Below are positions 45,073 through 55,500 of a DNA stretch of 64,000 nt, piece by piece. The DNA comes from Macrostomum hystrix (Eukaryota; Platyhelminthes; Macrostomidae). Numbering within the stretch: the stretch's first letter is position 1; each line of letters begins with the position of its first letter. Position numbers and translations under genes: made by a program. The stretch is from assembly GCA_950097015.1 (NCBI GenBank), contig CATNEN010000003.1, positions 930,001 to 994,000 on the forward strand. Reading direction: 5' to 3'. Below the pieces are notes generated by a model. That model was not told the origin of the DNA. It searched no databases and worked only from the letters and a program-made list of their open reading frames with translations.

Positions 45073-48000
45073 ATGACAAGTGGTGTCGGTGGCGGTACGA
45101 GTACATGCCAGAGGCAGGGCCATCGCAGGGTCAGCCGGGACGGCCTGGTCACATTCAAGCGACGCTCCACCGGGGAGATCATGACAGCCATCCAGTTGGG
45201 CATTGAGCACGCCGTTAGCCGAGAGAATCACGTGAGCACTCGACCATAATAGTGGATCAGCTATCTGTATTTAAAGGGAGCTTATACAAGGGGCTGTACA
45301 CAAGCTTTATTAATAAAATTGATAATAGTGGGCTGCAAAGCATCATTTAGCGACAGTCAAAACGCAGCCAGCGAGGAGCCAGATTTTTATCGCCGCGCGG
45401 TGTGCACTCTCGCTGTGTTTTGGCGGTTGGACGCTAAAAACTATGGCCTCAACAACAAAACAACAACAACAAAATACGCTAGCCCCAAAAGTCAGGGAGG
45501 CAGCGTCAGATGCATGGTGCGCCGCAGAGCCAGCGCGCGAACATGGTCCACGCCGGTGGCAGTGTCGGGCGCCCCGGCGTCGCTCAGCAAGCAGTCGACG
45601 TAGTGGCGGGTCCTAGCCTGGCCGCGCCTGAACGGGCCCTGCAGGGTGAGCAGCAGGACGCCCTGGGCGGGCTGGCGGCAGTAGCTCTCGGCCCGAATAA
45701 CGTGACCCGCTAGTCGAAGTCGCCGCTGGCGCAGTATGGTGGACGGGCGAGCCACAGCCGAGCCCTCTGGCGGTCAGGCAGCGCTGTGGACTGGAGGACG
45801 GCCCGGATCAAACGGTAGGCCGCCGATGCGAGTCCTCTGCGCCGCCGGATGTCGTCTTCCACGTTGGCCACCAGACAGCCGAGGTAAGTGAAGCGCTGGC
45901 AGCGTACGAGCGAGATGATCTGCCCGTCTGCGCCGCGGCACGTCAGGTCCGCTGGGATGTCGGCCGGCACGGTCAGCACCTCGGTCTTAAGCGTGTTGAT
46001 CACTAGGCCGAAGCTTGATGCCACCTCAGCCAACCTGTCAATCTGGCGCTGGGCACCTTCGACAGTCGAGGACAGAAGGGCGAGGTCGGCGTAGCCAAGC
46101 ACGCTGAGGCGCTTCTCATCGTGGCGGCGTCCGATGCGTCTGCGCAGCAGGAAGCCGTCTTCTGCCGAGGGGAGCGCAGTCCGAAGCACCCAGTCCAGGA
46201 AAAGCACGAAGAGGAACGGGGCCAGCGTGTCGCCCTGCAGCACCTCCTGACGAGGTGGCAAACAGGTCGGACAGGCCGTCCGCCGTAACAACAGCAGCGC
46301 GCGTGTCGCGATACAGCGATATGACAGCGGCGACTAGCTGCTCGGGGACCCGGTAGGCACGAAGGACGAGTGGGAGCGCGGCCCTCGAGACCGAGTCGAA
46401 CGCCTTGCGGAAGTCGACAAACACGACGATCAGCGTTGACTGGCGGATGCGCGCCTCCTCGATGACACGGCGGAGGGCGAGGATCTGGGTCACTGTAACG
46501 CGCTGCTGCCGGAACCCGTTCTGCTCGTAACGGAGGTACGGGTCCAGCACCGACTGCAGGCGATCGAGAAGCAGTCGGTTGAAAAGCTTCGCGGTGCAGG
46601 ACATAAGCGAGATCCCACGGTGATCTTCTTTCCGCGTTGTCCCGGCTTTCTTCGGGATCGGCACGATGTGTGCTACGGTCCACTCGGTGGGCGCAGGGGC
46701 GCCGGCGATCGCTGGCCTCGATCGCCGCATATTCGAGTTTACGGACTTGAATTGCGAGAAATGGGAAGCTTGACTCAATCAAAGCGTTACTCAATTCTCT
46801 GAAACGAAACTGAAACGAAACCTTTGGATGCACCGCGCACCGCGCGGACTCGAATTGATTAGGTCCTGTTTTAATCATTAAATATCCCCAATTATTTGTC
46901 CCGTCAAGGTTCCCCATCGCGACCTCCTCACCCACGATTTCTACGTGGTCGAATCCGCGGATTTCCCTCGCGATGGCGGGCGCCACACGCCAGCCCACAG
47001 TTTAAGCAGCTTCAGCTTCAAGTGCTACGCGCCAACAGCGTTTCGACATTTCCGCCGCCTGTACGGCATCGACATGGCCCAGTTTCTGTACTCCATCTGC
47101 GGCCGCAACCTACTCGAGTTGCCCAACGCCGGCGCCTCTGGCTCCATCTTCTACCGCACCGTTGACGACTTCTTTGTGATCAAGACAGTGCAAAGCGGTG
47201 AGGCCAAGTACCTCAGACGATTGCTGCAGCAGTACTACATCACCTTGACTCAGAATCCGAACACACTGCTGCCGAAATTCTACGGCCTGTACTGCTACCG
47301 CTGCGGCTCCAAGCGCATCCGGTTTGTCGTCATGAACAACCTGCTGCCGTCGAGTGTGCCCATCGCCGAGAAGTTCGACTTGAAAGGCTCCACGTACAAG
47401 CGGCGAGCCAGTCCCGAGGAGAAGTCCAGAGCCTGTCCTACGCTGAAGGATCTGGACTTTCGCGAGATTCACCCGTCTGGCCTGCTGCTAGAGCCGGCTG
47501 CCTTCGACCAGCTGATCGACAACCTGGCCAGAGACTGCCTTGTGCTGCGCTCCTTCAGCATCATGGACTACAGCCTGCTGGTGGCTGTGTGCAATCTGGA
47601 CTGCCCGCCTGATGGATCCGACCTGTCGGTGACCAAGTGAGTTCTTGGAGTAAAAAACAGTCGATCTACCATTCAGTCAATTCAATGACTACTAAAGTAG
47701 TAGAAAGCTAGACACCTGAATTCGAGGGAAAAATGGAAGCTAGGTAGTGTTAGATGTAGATCGTGTGTTTGTGACGTACTGAACATTGTGCATTAATTTA
47801 TTCAGTAATATCTGAATTTTTTTCGCATAAATCTAGCTTTATCAGGGGGTTACAGTCTAGTGGTAAGAGTGTCGTGCTAAAGACTTGAAGGTCGGGGGTT
47901 CGATTCCCGACTTTCCTGGTACGTATTTCCAATTTTTCCAACTACGCAACCTTCAGTCGTGCCACTGTGTTGCCGGCTGCACATCTGGCCTAGATTAGTT

Positions 48001-48386
48001 GGAATCAATTATTAAACTATTTTTATAAGCATCATGACAAATCCTTGAAAAAAACTTCCAGTTCCCAAACAGAAGCGATCGCCAGCTCCGTTGGAGCTCA
48101 GCAGCCTCTCAGCGAGTTTTTCGCCGACTCCACCGTTCAACCATTGTCTGTCAAACGGTCGCCGATCACTGGAACTCCGGCTAGCAACGAGCGAGGCGAT
48201 CGACTGATGCTCTACGTCGGCATCATCGACATCCTGCAGGACTATCGCCTGGCCAAGCGGCTGGAACACGCCATGAAGTCGCTGGTGACTGACGGCCAGT
48301 CTGTCAGCGTCGTACATCCGGACTTCTACTCTAATCGGTATCAGGCTTTTATGAGAGACTTTGTCTTCAAGCGAAAAGCCAGCTAG
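45073..48386 (+). CDS. PIP5K: Phosphatidylinositol 4-phosphate 5-kinase, type I
   Basis: Three exons, 45073-45231, 46909-47636 and 48062-48386, total 1212 nt and give 403 residues plus TAG. Exon 1 carries GHRRVSRDG and [10 protein letters not shown]. Exon 2 has the type I signature DFYVVES, the nucleotide loop NAGASGS (about 126-132), IKTV with the catalytic Lys, [36 protein letters not shown] and MDYSLL (about 271). Exon 3 has [18 protein letters not shown] and the activation-loop region. The enzyme phosphorylates PI4P to PI4,5P2 at the inner plasma membrane. It is nearly a bare catalytic core; vertebrate isoforms are about 540 residues or more. The last segment ([16 protein letters not shown]) departs from the vertebrate type I pattern. 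Start: first ATG of exon 1; no 5' exon was identified. Intron 1 contains an antisense LINE and intron 2 the head of a tRNA-derived SINE. An AATAAA lies at 48716-48721. Confidence 0.93.
45436..46740 (-). mobile_element. 5'-truncated LINE (reverse transcriptase), antisense in PIP5K intron 1
   Basis: Minus-strand reading gives reverse-transcriptase blocks: [12 protein letters not shown] and [10 protein letters not shown], then [64 protein letters not shown] and [12 protein letters not shown]. The blocks match RTE/CR1-type non-LTR elements. The frame shifts by +1 near 46247 and again near 45720. The catalytic YxDD box reads YADL, so one Asp codon is missing. The 3' end is marked by a CAA-rich tract at 45450-45472 (plus strand), equivalent to a short TTG-type tail. 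The endonuclease domain is absent. It is an inactive copy. Confidence 0.85.
47848..47930 (+). mobile_element. SINE family A, tRNA-like head only
   Basis: GGGGGTTACAGTCTAGTGGT with an A-box-like segment, then GGTCGGGGGTTCGATTCCCG. The cloverleaf is not convincing enough for a tRNA gene, and the head is shared with the SINE copies. In PIP5K intron 2. Confidence 0.6.
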
Positions 48387-48715
48387 TAGGATTGTGTGTT
48401 GTTAAATTTCTAGTTGATCCACTTGCTGAAATCCTGACAGCTCAGTCAAAGCCAGTATTTTTTCGCTTTCGATCTTCTCTGTTTAGAGACTGTGCTCAGA
48501 AACGAATGTTTTCTCTTCTGATTTATCTTTATTTGAGATTGTGCTTGCGAGTGTTCGTTGATGATTATCACTTTGATAGCATCACCGAACCCTCTCCCTC
48601 TGCTATGCAAATCATCAATTTACCTATAGATTTAACATTTCGCTTACTAATATTACTTTTGAAAGTCAATATTGATTTGTTCTTGCATTGTGCCACAACT
48701 TATAATTCTTCGTCA

Positions 48716-48721
48716 AATAAA
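48716..48721 (+). terminator. Polyadenylation signal of PIP5K
   Basis: AATAAA 330 bp after the PIP5K stop; no nearer copy was seen. Confidence 0.5.
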
Positions 48722-49309
48722 AGAAGAAGATAGGTTAATGCCTTTTTATTTTTTCTGACAGGGATTTTATCAAAGACCAAATATATCATTTATATGCCTT
48801 CGATCTCTTTATAATTATTCCAGATTTTTAAAGTAGCAGCCGAGGCGAATTCAATATGTCAGTGTCTCATCTCTCCGTGTCTCATCTCGAAAGCGCCACG
48901 TCTTTAGAATTCTAAATGTTTTCAATACTTACTTACTTACTTTATACTTACTTACGTACACCGATAGGTAGATAAATTGGGATTCTGGGAATTTGGGATT
49001 TAGTGGAAAATATTGATTCCACTGCCCTGTCCGAATCGTACTGTGTTGTGTAAACTTGTAAATAAATACCCAGTAGCCTTAGGATCATTATAATTCTCTT
49101 AGCACAAAAATGCACCAATAATACGAGCATGACAATATTACTTGACTGGGATTATTTAGTTAATTCCTAACATTTACGTTACGTTACGTTTACTTTTGCG
49201 TTTTGATTTAGAAACGTTGAATCCTTTCGATACTTGCCTACTTTTAGTAGAAGTAGATGAAAGACACCACATCATTTGTCCTGGCTTAATCGAACGTAAT
49301 TTGCTTTTA

Positions 49310-49380
49310 GCCAATGGGAAGCAGCGGCGTTGCTAAGTCTGTTGCTAAGATATTTTATCCAGCCTTGGGCTATATATTCT
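49310..49380 (+). promoter_or_regulatory. H2A core promoter (CCAAT and TATA boxes)
   Basis: CCAAT at about 49312 (TTAGCCAATGGGAAG) and TATATATTCT at 49371 lie 155 and 96 bp before the H2A ATG. This arrangement is typical of replication-dependent histone genes. Confidence 0.75.
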
Positions 49381-49466
49381 AAAGTAAATCAGCTCTTCAT
49401 GCCATCAAACAACTCCCCTACATTCGATTGTTCGACCTATTCGTCTACGCAAACTACTTATCAATC

Positions 49467-49853
49467 ATGTCTGGACGCGGCAAGGGTGGCAAGGCTCGCA
49501 CCAAGGCCAAGACTCGTTCGTCTCGCGCCGGCCTGCAGTTCCCAGTCGGCCGCATTCACCGTCTGCTCCGCAAGGGCAACTACGCTGAGCGCGTTGGCGC
49601 TGGCGCCCCGGTGTACCTGGCTGCCGTGCTGGAGTACCTGGCCGCTGAGGTCCTCGAGCTGGCTGGCAATGCCGCCCGCGACAACAAGAAGACTCGCATC
49701 ATCCCGCGTCATCTTCAGCTGGCTATCCGCAACGACGAAGAGCTGAACAAGTTGCTGAGCGGTGTGACCATTGCTCAGGGTGGTGTGCTGCCGAATATTC
49801 AGGCCGTGCTTCTGCCCAAGAAGACCAAGGTGCCCGGACCTGGCAAGGCCTAA
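49467..49853 (+). CDS. H2A: Histone H2A, replication-dependent type
   Basis: Intronless, 128 residues, starting [15 protein letters not shown] and ending [12 protein letters not shown]. All core features are present: [33 protein letters not shown], the acidic-patch residues, and [14 protein letters not shown]2A pairs with H2B in the nucleosome. The lack of a C-terminal SQ motif argues against H2A.X, and the loop and docking sequences against H2A.Z. An in-frame open extension of 13 codons upstream is not coding: MSGRG is the universal H2A N-terminus. Strong GC-ending codon choice contrasts with the AT-rich flanks, as usual for histone genes. A CCAAT box, a TATA box and the histone 3' stem-loop flank it. 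It is a singleton here; no H2B, H3, H4 or H1 is within the window. Confidence 0.98.
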   Translation: MSGRGKGGKARTKAKTRSSRAGLQFPVGRIHRLLRKGNYAERVGAGAPVYLAAVLEYLAAEVLELAGNAARDNKKTRIIPRHLQLAIRNDEELNKLLSGVTIAQGGVLPNIQAVLLPKKTKVPGPGKA

Positions 49854-49930
49854 GCTGCTGGCCAAAGAAATTCGTAGTTATCAGCTGTTAATGCAAGCAT
49901 TACGGTGATGGCTAATATGAACGATAAAAC

Positions 49931-49946
49931 GGCCCTTTTCAGGGCC
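49931..49946 (+). terminator. Histone mRNA 3' stem-loop
   Basis: GGCCCTTTTCAGGGCC followed by ACCA, 78 bp after the H2A stop. This is the canonical SLBP-binding hairpin (6-bp stem, 4-nt loop), so the mRNA should be processed without poly(A). Confidence 0.95.
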
Positions 49947-52565
49947 ACCAAATCTGAATGATGTTGCTCAGTCAATACCAGCCGCTCGCGCTTATTTATT
50001 ACGCTTGATATACGCTTGCAATGCTCACCTAGCATTTAACAGGCCCACATGTATGGCTCGACTGTAGCTAGATTAATGTCTAAAGCCTATTTTACTATTC
50101 CTCAAATTTTGACTGTTTATTAAATTATATTAGGACGAAAGAAAACGGCTTCTATACGGAATAGTTCAACAATACACTTAAAAAGCTAGTTTTATACGTG
50201 CAGACGATACATTTGTAGAATTCTATATTCATAGCATTGTCTGTCTCACTTACCAGCAGAACATTGTCTGGCATTTGGATAATTATACTTGTGTATAACA
50301 AGTATAACTGCTATTAGTAGGCCTATAAGCATAACCCGTAATAACGAGCAGATTCAACGACTTGTACTTGTTGCAGTCGTATTCAAATTAAATTCATTTA
50401 GATTTGGAACACTATAAGTTAAAAACTTGAAATGGCAGATCGACAGTACAGATAGCAGATAATTAAGGTACATGATATACCCTATAGTTCTATTACCTTT
50501 TTTACAGCAATATAATTATAGCATTTTATTATTGGGAACCTCTATATTTTGCTTACGGTTCATCGCGGCGTTTAAACAGACCGTTCTTTGAACAACTAGG
50601 CGTGGTAAATAATATCTCCAAAATTGTGAGCGTGGTAAGTAAATTATAGAACATCAAGCTGGTATTCTGCTTAAACGGCCCTTTTAAGGACCGCCATATT
50701 TTAGGACGGAATTTTTTGACAAGTTTCATTGACAAGAAACATTTTCTTGATAGAAAAATCGCTTCTTTATCCTTAATTGAAAATTAGAATATATTTTATA
50801 TAAATGCATGCAATGTACAACTTATCGCTTCATGTTTCGATTGAGCCAAGCACAGTAACTTTATGCTTAATTTACAAAGAATGTAGGGCCATAGTGCATC
50901 AGCTCCCGAAATGCCAGATAAAGTTTAACTGTGAGCCTAATAAAGCTGCACAAGCTGACACGAGAGACTCAGTGAACCAATCGGTCACTAGGATGCAGGC
51001 CGGATTGATGTAGCGAAACGCGCTTTGAATATTCTTACAATACAGAGTTTGCCAAAGGTAAACTGATTAGGCCAGCTGAATGCGCCCAACTCGACTGCAG
51101 AAGTGCGAACAGCTAAATTAGGTATGGAGTACCCGAGCGGCTGCAGCTCTACAAGTCGAGCAGCGGGCACAAGCAAGCTGGTTCCGGCCTGGGACCCAAG
51201 GAGTCGAGCAGCGAAGCTTAATTTATTTAAACACTGCAGGTGCAAGCTCGCCATTGAAACCACCTGCTTCTAACCGGAGGGTTAGGGTTAATGATGACCA
51301 TTGGGAGTTGCTAAAAAACAACAGCCTGGGTCAGTTTAGTCGACTCGCTGACAGAAGCCCGGCCGGAGAAATGTTTACTGGCAACTCTGTACTTACTGGC
51401 GTTCGCGAAACTTAAATTTAGACTGAATCTCAACGCGCGACTATTTATTTTACTGATAACAGGGAGTGGGGTGGGAGACTGGCGGGCTGATAAAATGTCT
51501 ATGCTTTGTTGGTAGAGAGAGATGCGCCAAGCTATTTCAGCAGCCCACCACCCCACATATCTGATTGGCTGGAGGTAGGAAACACTTAAAGAGATAAGAA
51601 AGGGCAGTCAAGCGTAATGTAAAAAATTTTAGTGCCCTAATTTTGATGCTTTTGGATTGGCTGGGGAAAAATCACTTCTACCCGAAGCCCAAAATGCGTA
51701 CATTAGAATAACTAAGTGCGAAAGTTGAACGGAAAATATTGATAGTGCACACGCAAGCTGGCTCTCAATCAGAGTAAACATAATCAAATTACGGATTTCT
51801 ATTAGACTTGAGGGGCAGCTATATCATTAATGGTTGAGGGCATATACTCGCACTAGACACCCGAACAATAGCAGCATCAATATATGCTATTGTTTGGGAC
51901 TCAATAGTCCTGGTGTCACCTTTAATTATCAAAGCGCAAGCTTATTCAATAAAATATGATGAATTAGGTTGCTTATCAGTTGTTCCGCAACACAAGCCAG
52001 ACAACCACTTTTGTTTTCCCATATTTAAAATTTTATTTGTCAGTACAGACAGAACAAACTACTGTAAAGTAGGGTGTTTAGCACGGAGTCAAAATCAAGC
52101 AAAGATAGGCCGAATTTCAAATGCTGAAATGCTTATTCAGGTATAGTTAAATTATTACACCCAGAATAATAAAGGATCCATTTTAGAAATTATTAAAGAC
52201 AACGGTTGAACAATTGCAAAAAATGAAACCAATGCAAATTGTATACAAAAGCTGCGAGTTGCAATAAAAAATGAATGTTACGTTGTCGACATTGCCTTTG
52301 CATCGGACATGCAGAAAATACAGGAATATCAGCCAAAAGGAAGCAAATTGCATAAATAAAATGCAGACACTAAGGAAAAACTGAAAATTTCATACGCCAG
52401 ATGGTAATGAAAAGATGAAACCGAATTAAAACAGATGATAAAAAATATGATAGCTTTAAAACATGTAAATTTATCGTGCATTGTTAGTTGAAGAAGCCGT
52501 TAAACTACTTACATAGCATAGGTAATCAGTAAGAGTGAGTAGTATGATTAGCGCATGCAGCCAGT
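49947..52565. other. Spacer downstream of H2A
   Basis: Apart from the degenerate stem-loop at 50678 and inverted CCAAT motifs near 51560 and 51655 (GATTGGCTGG), nothing recognisable. Confidence 0.55.
50678..50693 (+). other. Degenerate histone-type stem-loop without a gene
   Basis: GGCCCTTTTAAGGACC in the context AAAC...GCCA matches the H2A stem-loop and its flanks at most positions. The stem is weakened and no histone frame lies upstream. Confidence 0.45.
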
Positions 52566-55500
52566 CTAGCTGCGTTTAACTTCGGCGCACATCTGCAGCA
52601 CACTGCTTCGAAGACCATCGTCCAGAGTCTCAGAGAACTGCTGGCAAAGTCTTTCGCAAGTGTCTGCAACGAATTCGGCCGCACTGCTCCTGTCGCTGGC
52701 ACCGTCGGGTAGGTCAATGGCTGCCGCTGAAGCTGCTCGAATTTGACGGGCGGCAGATTGCAACTCGGAGCAGATGCTGTTGAGCTTTGTGTCGCGAAGG
52801 CTCATGAGAAACTCGCAATTGTCAGCTCGATATTTGCACTCGTAGTACCTGCGAGGGAGCATGATTAGCTTGAAGCCAAATTTATGGATTGAGAAATCCC
52901 AATAATGGAGTGAGAAATCCGAATCATGGATGGAGAAATCCTAATCATGGATTGAGACATCCCAATCATAGATTGAGAAATCACAATCATGGATTGAGAA
53001 ATCCGAATCATGGACTGAAAAATCCTAATCATGGATGGAGAAATCCTAATCATGGATTGAGACATCCCAATCATAGATAGAAAAATCCGAATCATGGATT
53101 GAGAAATCCGAATCATGGATTGAGAAATCTAAATCATGGATTGAGAAATCTGAATCATGGATTGAGAAATCACAATCATGGATTGAGACATCCCAATCAT
53201 AGATTGAGAAATCACAATCATGGATTGAGAAATCCCAATCATGGACTGAAAAATCCTAATCATGGATGGAGAAATCATAATCATGGATTGAGACATCCCA
53301 ATCATAGATTGAGAAATCCGAATAATGGATTGAGGAATCCGAATCATGGATTGAGAAATCCGAATCATCGATTGAGAAATCCCAATCATAGATTGAGAAA
53401 TCCGAATCATGGATTTAGAAATCCGAATCATCGATTGAGAAATCCGAATCATGGATTGAGAAATCCGAATCATCGATTGAGAAATCCCAATCATAGATTG
53501 AGAAATCCGAATCATGGATTGAGAAATCCGAATCATGGATTGAGAAATCCGAATCATGGATTGAGAAATCTAAATCATGGATTGAGAAATCTGAATCATG
53601 GATTGAGAAATCTAAATCATGGATTGAGAAATCTGAATCATGGATTGAGAAATCTAAATCATGGATTGAGAAATCTGAATCATGGATTGAGAAATCCGAA
53701 TCATGGATTGAGGAATCCGAATCATGGATTGAGAAATCCGAATCATCGATTGAGAAATCCCAATCATAGATTGAGAAATCCGAATCATGGATTGAGAAAT
53801 CCGAATCATGGATTGAGAAATCCTAATCATGGATTGAGAAATCTGAATCATGGATTGAGAAATCTAAATCATGGATTGAGAAATCTGAATCATGGATTGA
53901 GAAATCTAAATCATGGATTGAGAAATCTGAATCATGGATTGAGAAATCCGAATCATGGATTGAGAAATCACAAATATGGAATCGAAAACTTTTATTTCGA
54001 ACTTTGAATAATGGATATACACACAAATTTTAGATAAAAATATATCACTATGATGAAAAATCCTTAACTTGAATTCCGAAATCTTAATATTTAATTTAGA
54101 AATCCCTAATTAAAGATTAAGAAACACAATTAAAAATTACGAAATCCCCAATCAATACGAGTAATAAGGAGATACAAAATTTATGATAAAAAATCCCTAA
54201 GCAATTGAGGAATCCCACATCAAAGATGAAGAAATGGCTGTCTTGAATTAATAAATTTCAAGTCCCACCCGGGATTAGGCAATTTTGATTACACAAAAAA
54301 TCCTCACAAAACCCACCTGGCAGCCAGCTCCTTGCGCTCCGCCTCCCTCTGCGCGGCTTCGGCCTCCATTTCTCGCAGTCGCTCCTCGAAGACGGCAATT
54401 TCTGCCCGAGCACTGGCCTGGCCCGATTTGCGCTGCTCAACCATTTCTAGGCGATCGAACTCGCTCTGCTCCAGCCGCTCGCTCAGCTGGTTTAGCTCAT
54501 AGTTGAGGTATTCAATCTGGAAATTTGTTGGCCTAATTAAGAACAATTGTGCTCTCGATTGACAAGGAATACCTTGTGGAGAAAAATGTGCTGTAAAAAG
54601 CGAAAATAACACAACGGATCAATTAATCACTAACAAGTTATAGGTGTTAAAATGATCCTATAAATCCATACCAAGATTAAGCAATTCTACATGACAGCTC
54701 TTTAATCCCATACTAAGCCTTTGCCATCTCACACTGGTATTCGGCAATCACAAATCCCCATGCATGGGGATTTTATATTCACAATCAGGGATTCGGTAAA
54801 ATAAAATCAAGAATGCAATAATCTCAATCAAGAATTTAATAATCCCATTGGGAAACTTAATAACCCAATCGGGAATTGAATAATCCCAATCGGGAATTGA
54901 ATAATGCCAATCGGGAATTGAATAATCCCAATCGGGAATTGAATAATCCCAATCGGGAATTTAATACTCCCAATCGGGAATCTAATAATCCCAATCGGGA
55001 ATTCAATAATCCCAATCGGGAATTCAATAATCCCAATCGGGAATTCAATAATCCCAATCGGGAATTCAATAATCCCAATCGGGAATTGAATAATCCCAAT
55101 CGGGAATTTAATACTCCCAATCGGGAATCTAATAATCCCAATCGGGAATTCAATAATCCCAATCGGGAATTCAATAATCCCAATCGGGAATTCAATAATC
55201 CCAATCGGGAATTCAATAATCCCAATCGGGAATTCAATAATCCCAATCGGGAATTTAATAATCCCAATCGGCAATTCAATAATCCCAATCGGGAATTCAA
55301 TAATCCCAAGTTCAAAAACTTTAGACTCACCTGCAAAGCGTACTGTTCCCTCTCATCTAGCAGGTTCTGTTCCATATCAGACCAAGCCAAATCAGTCTGG
55401 CAGGCCACACTAGTGTTACACGGCTGCTGCTGCTGCTGCTGCTGCTGCTCAGCCAGATATCTAGCCAAAACATCGCTAAGCCGTTGTCTCTCAGCGTTGA

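Noticed and set aside
46003..46998. 331-codon minus-strand frame spanning the PIP5K exon edge
   Set aside because: A mixture of LINE antisense sequence and the complement of the PIP5K exon; the true RT blocks lie in the neighbouring frames.
47848..47930. Possible tRNA gene
   Set aside because: The B box is good but the arms do not pair into a cloverleaf, and the same head occurs in the SINE copies.
52865..54026. 302-codon LRNPNHG-type frame and antisense partners
   Set aside because: The 21-bp array in an intron of a gene on the other strand.
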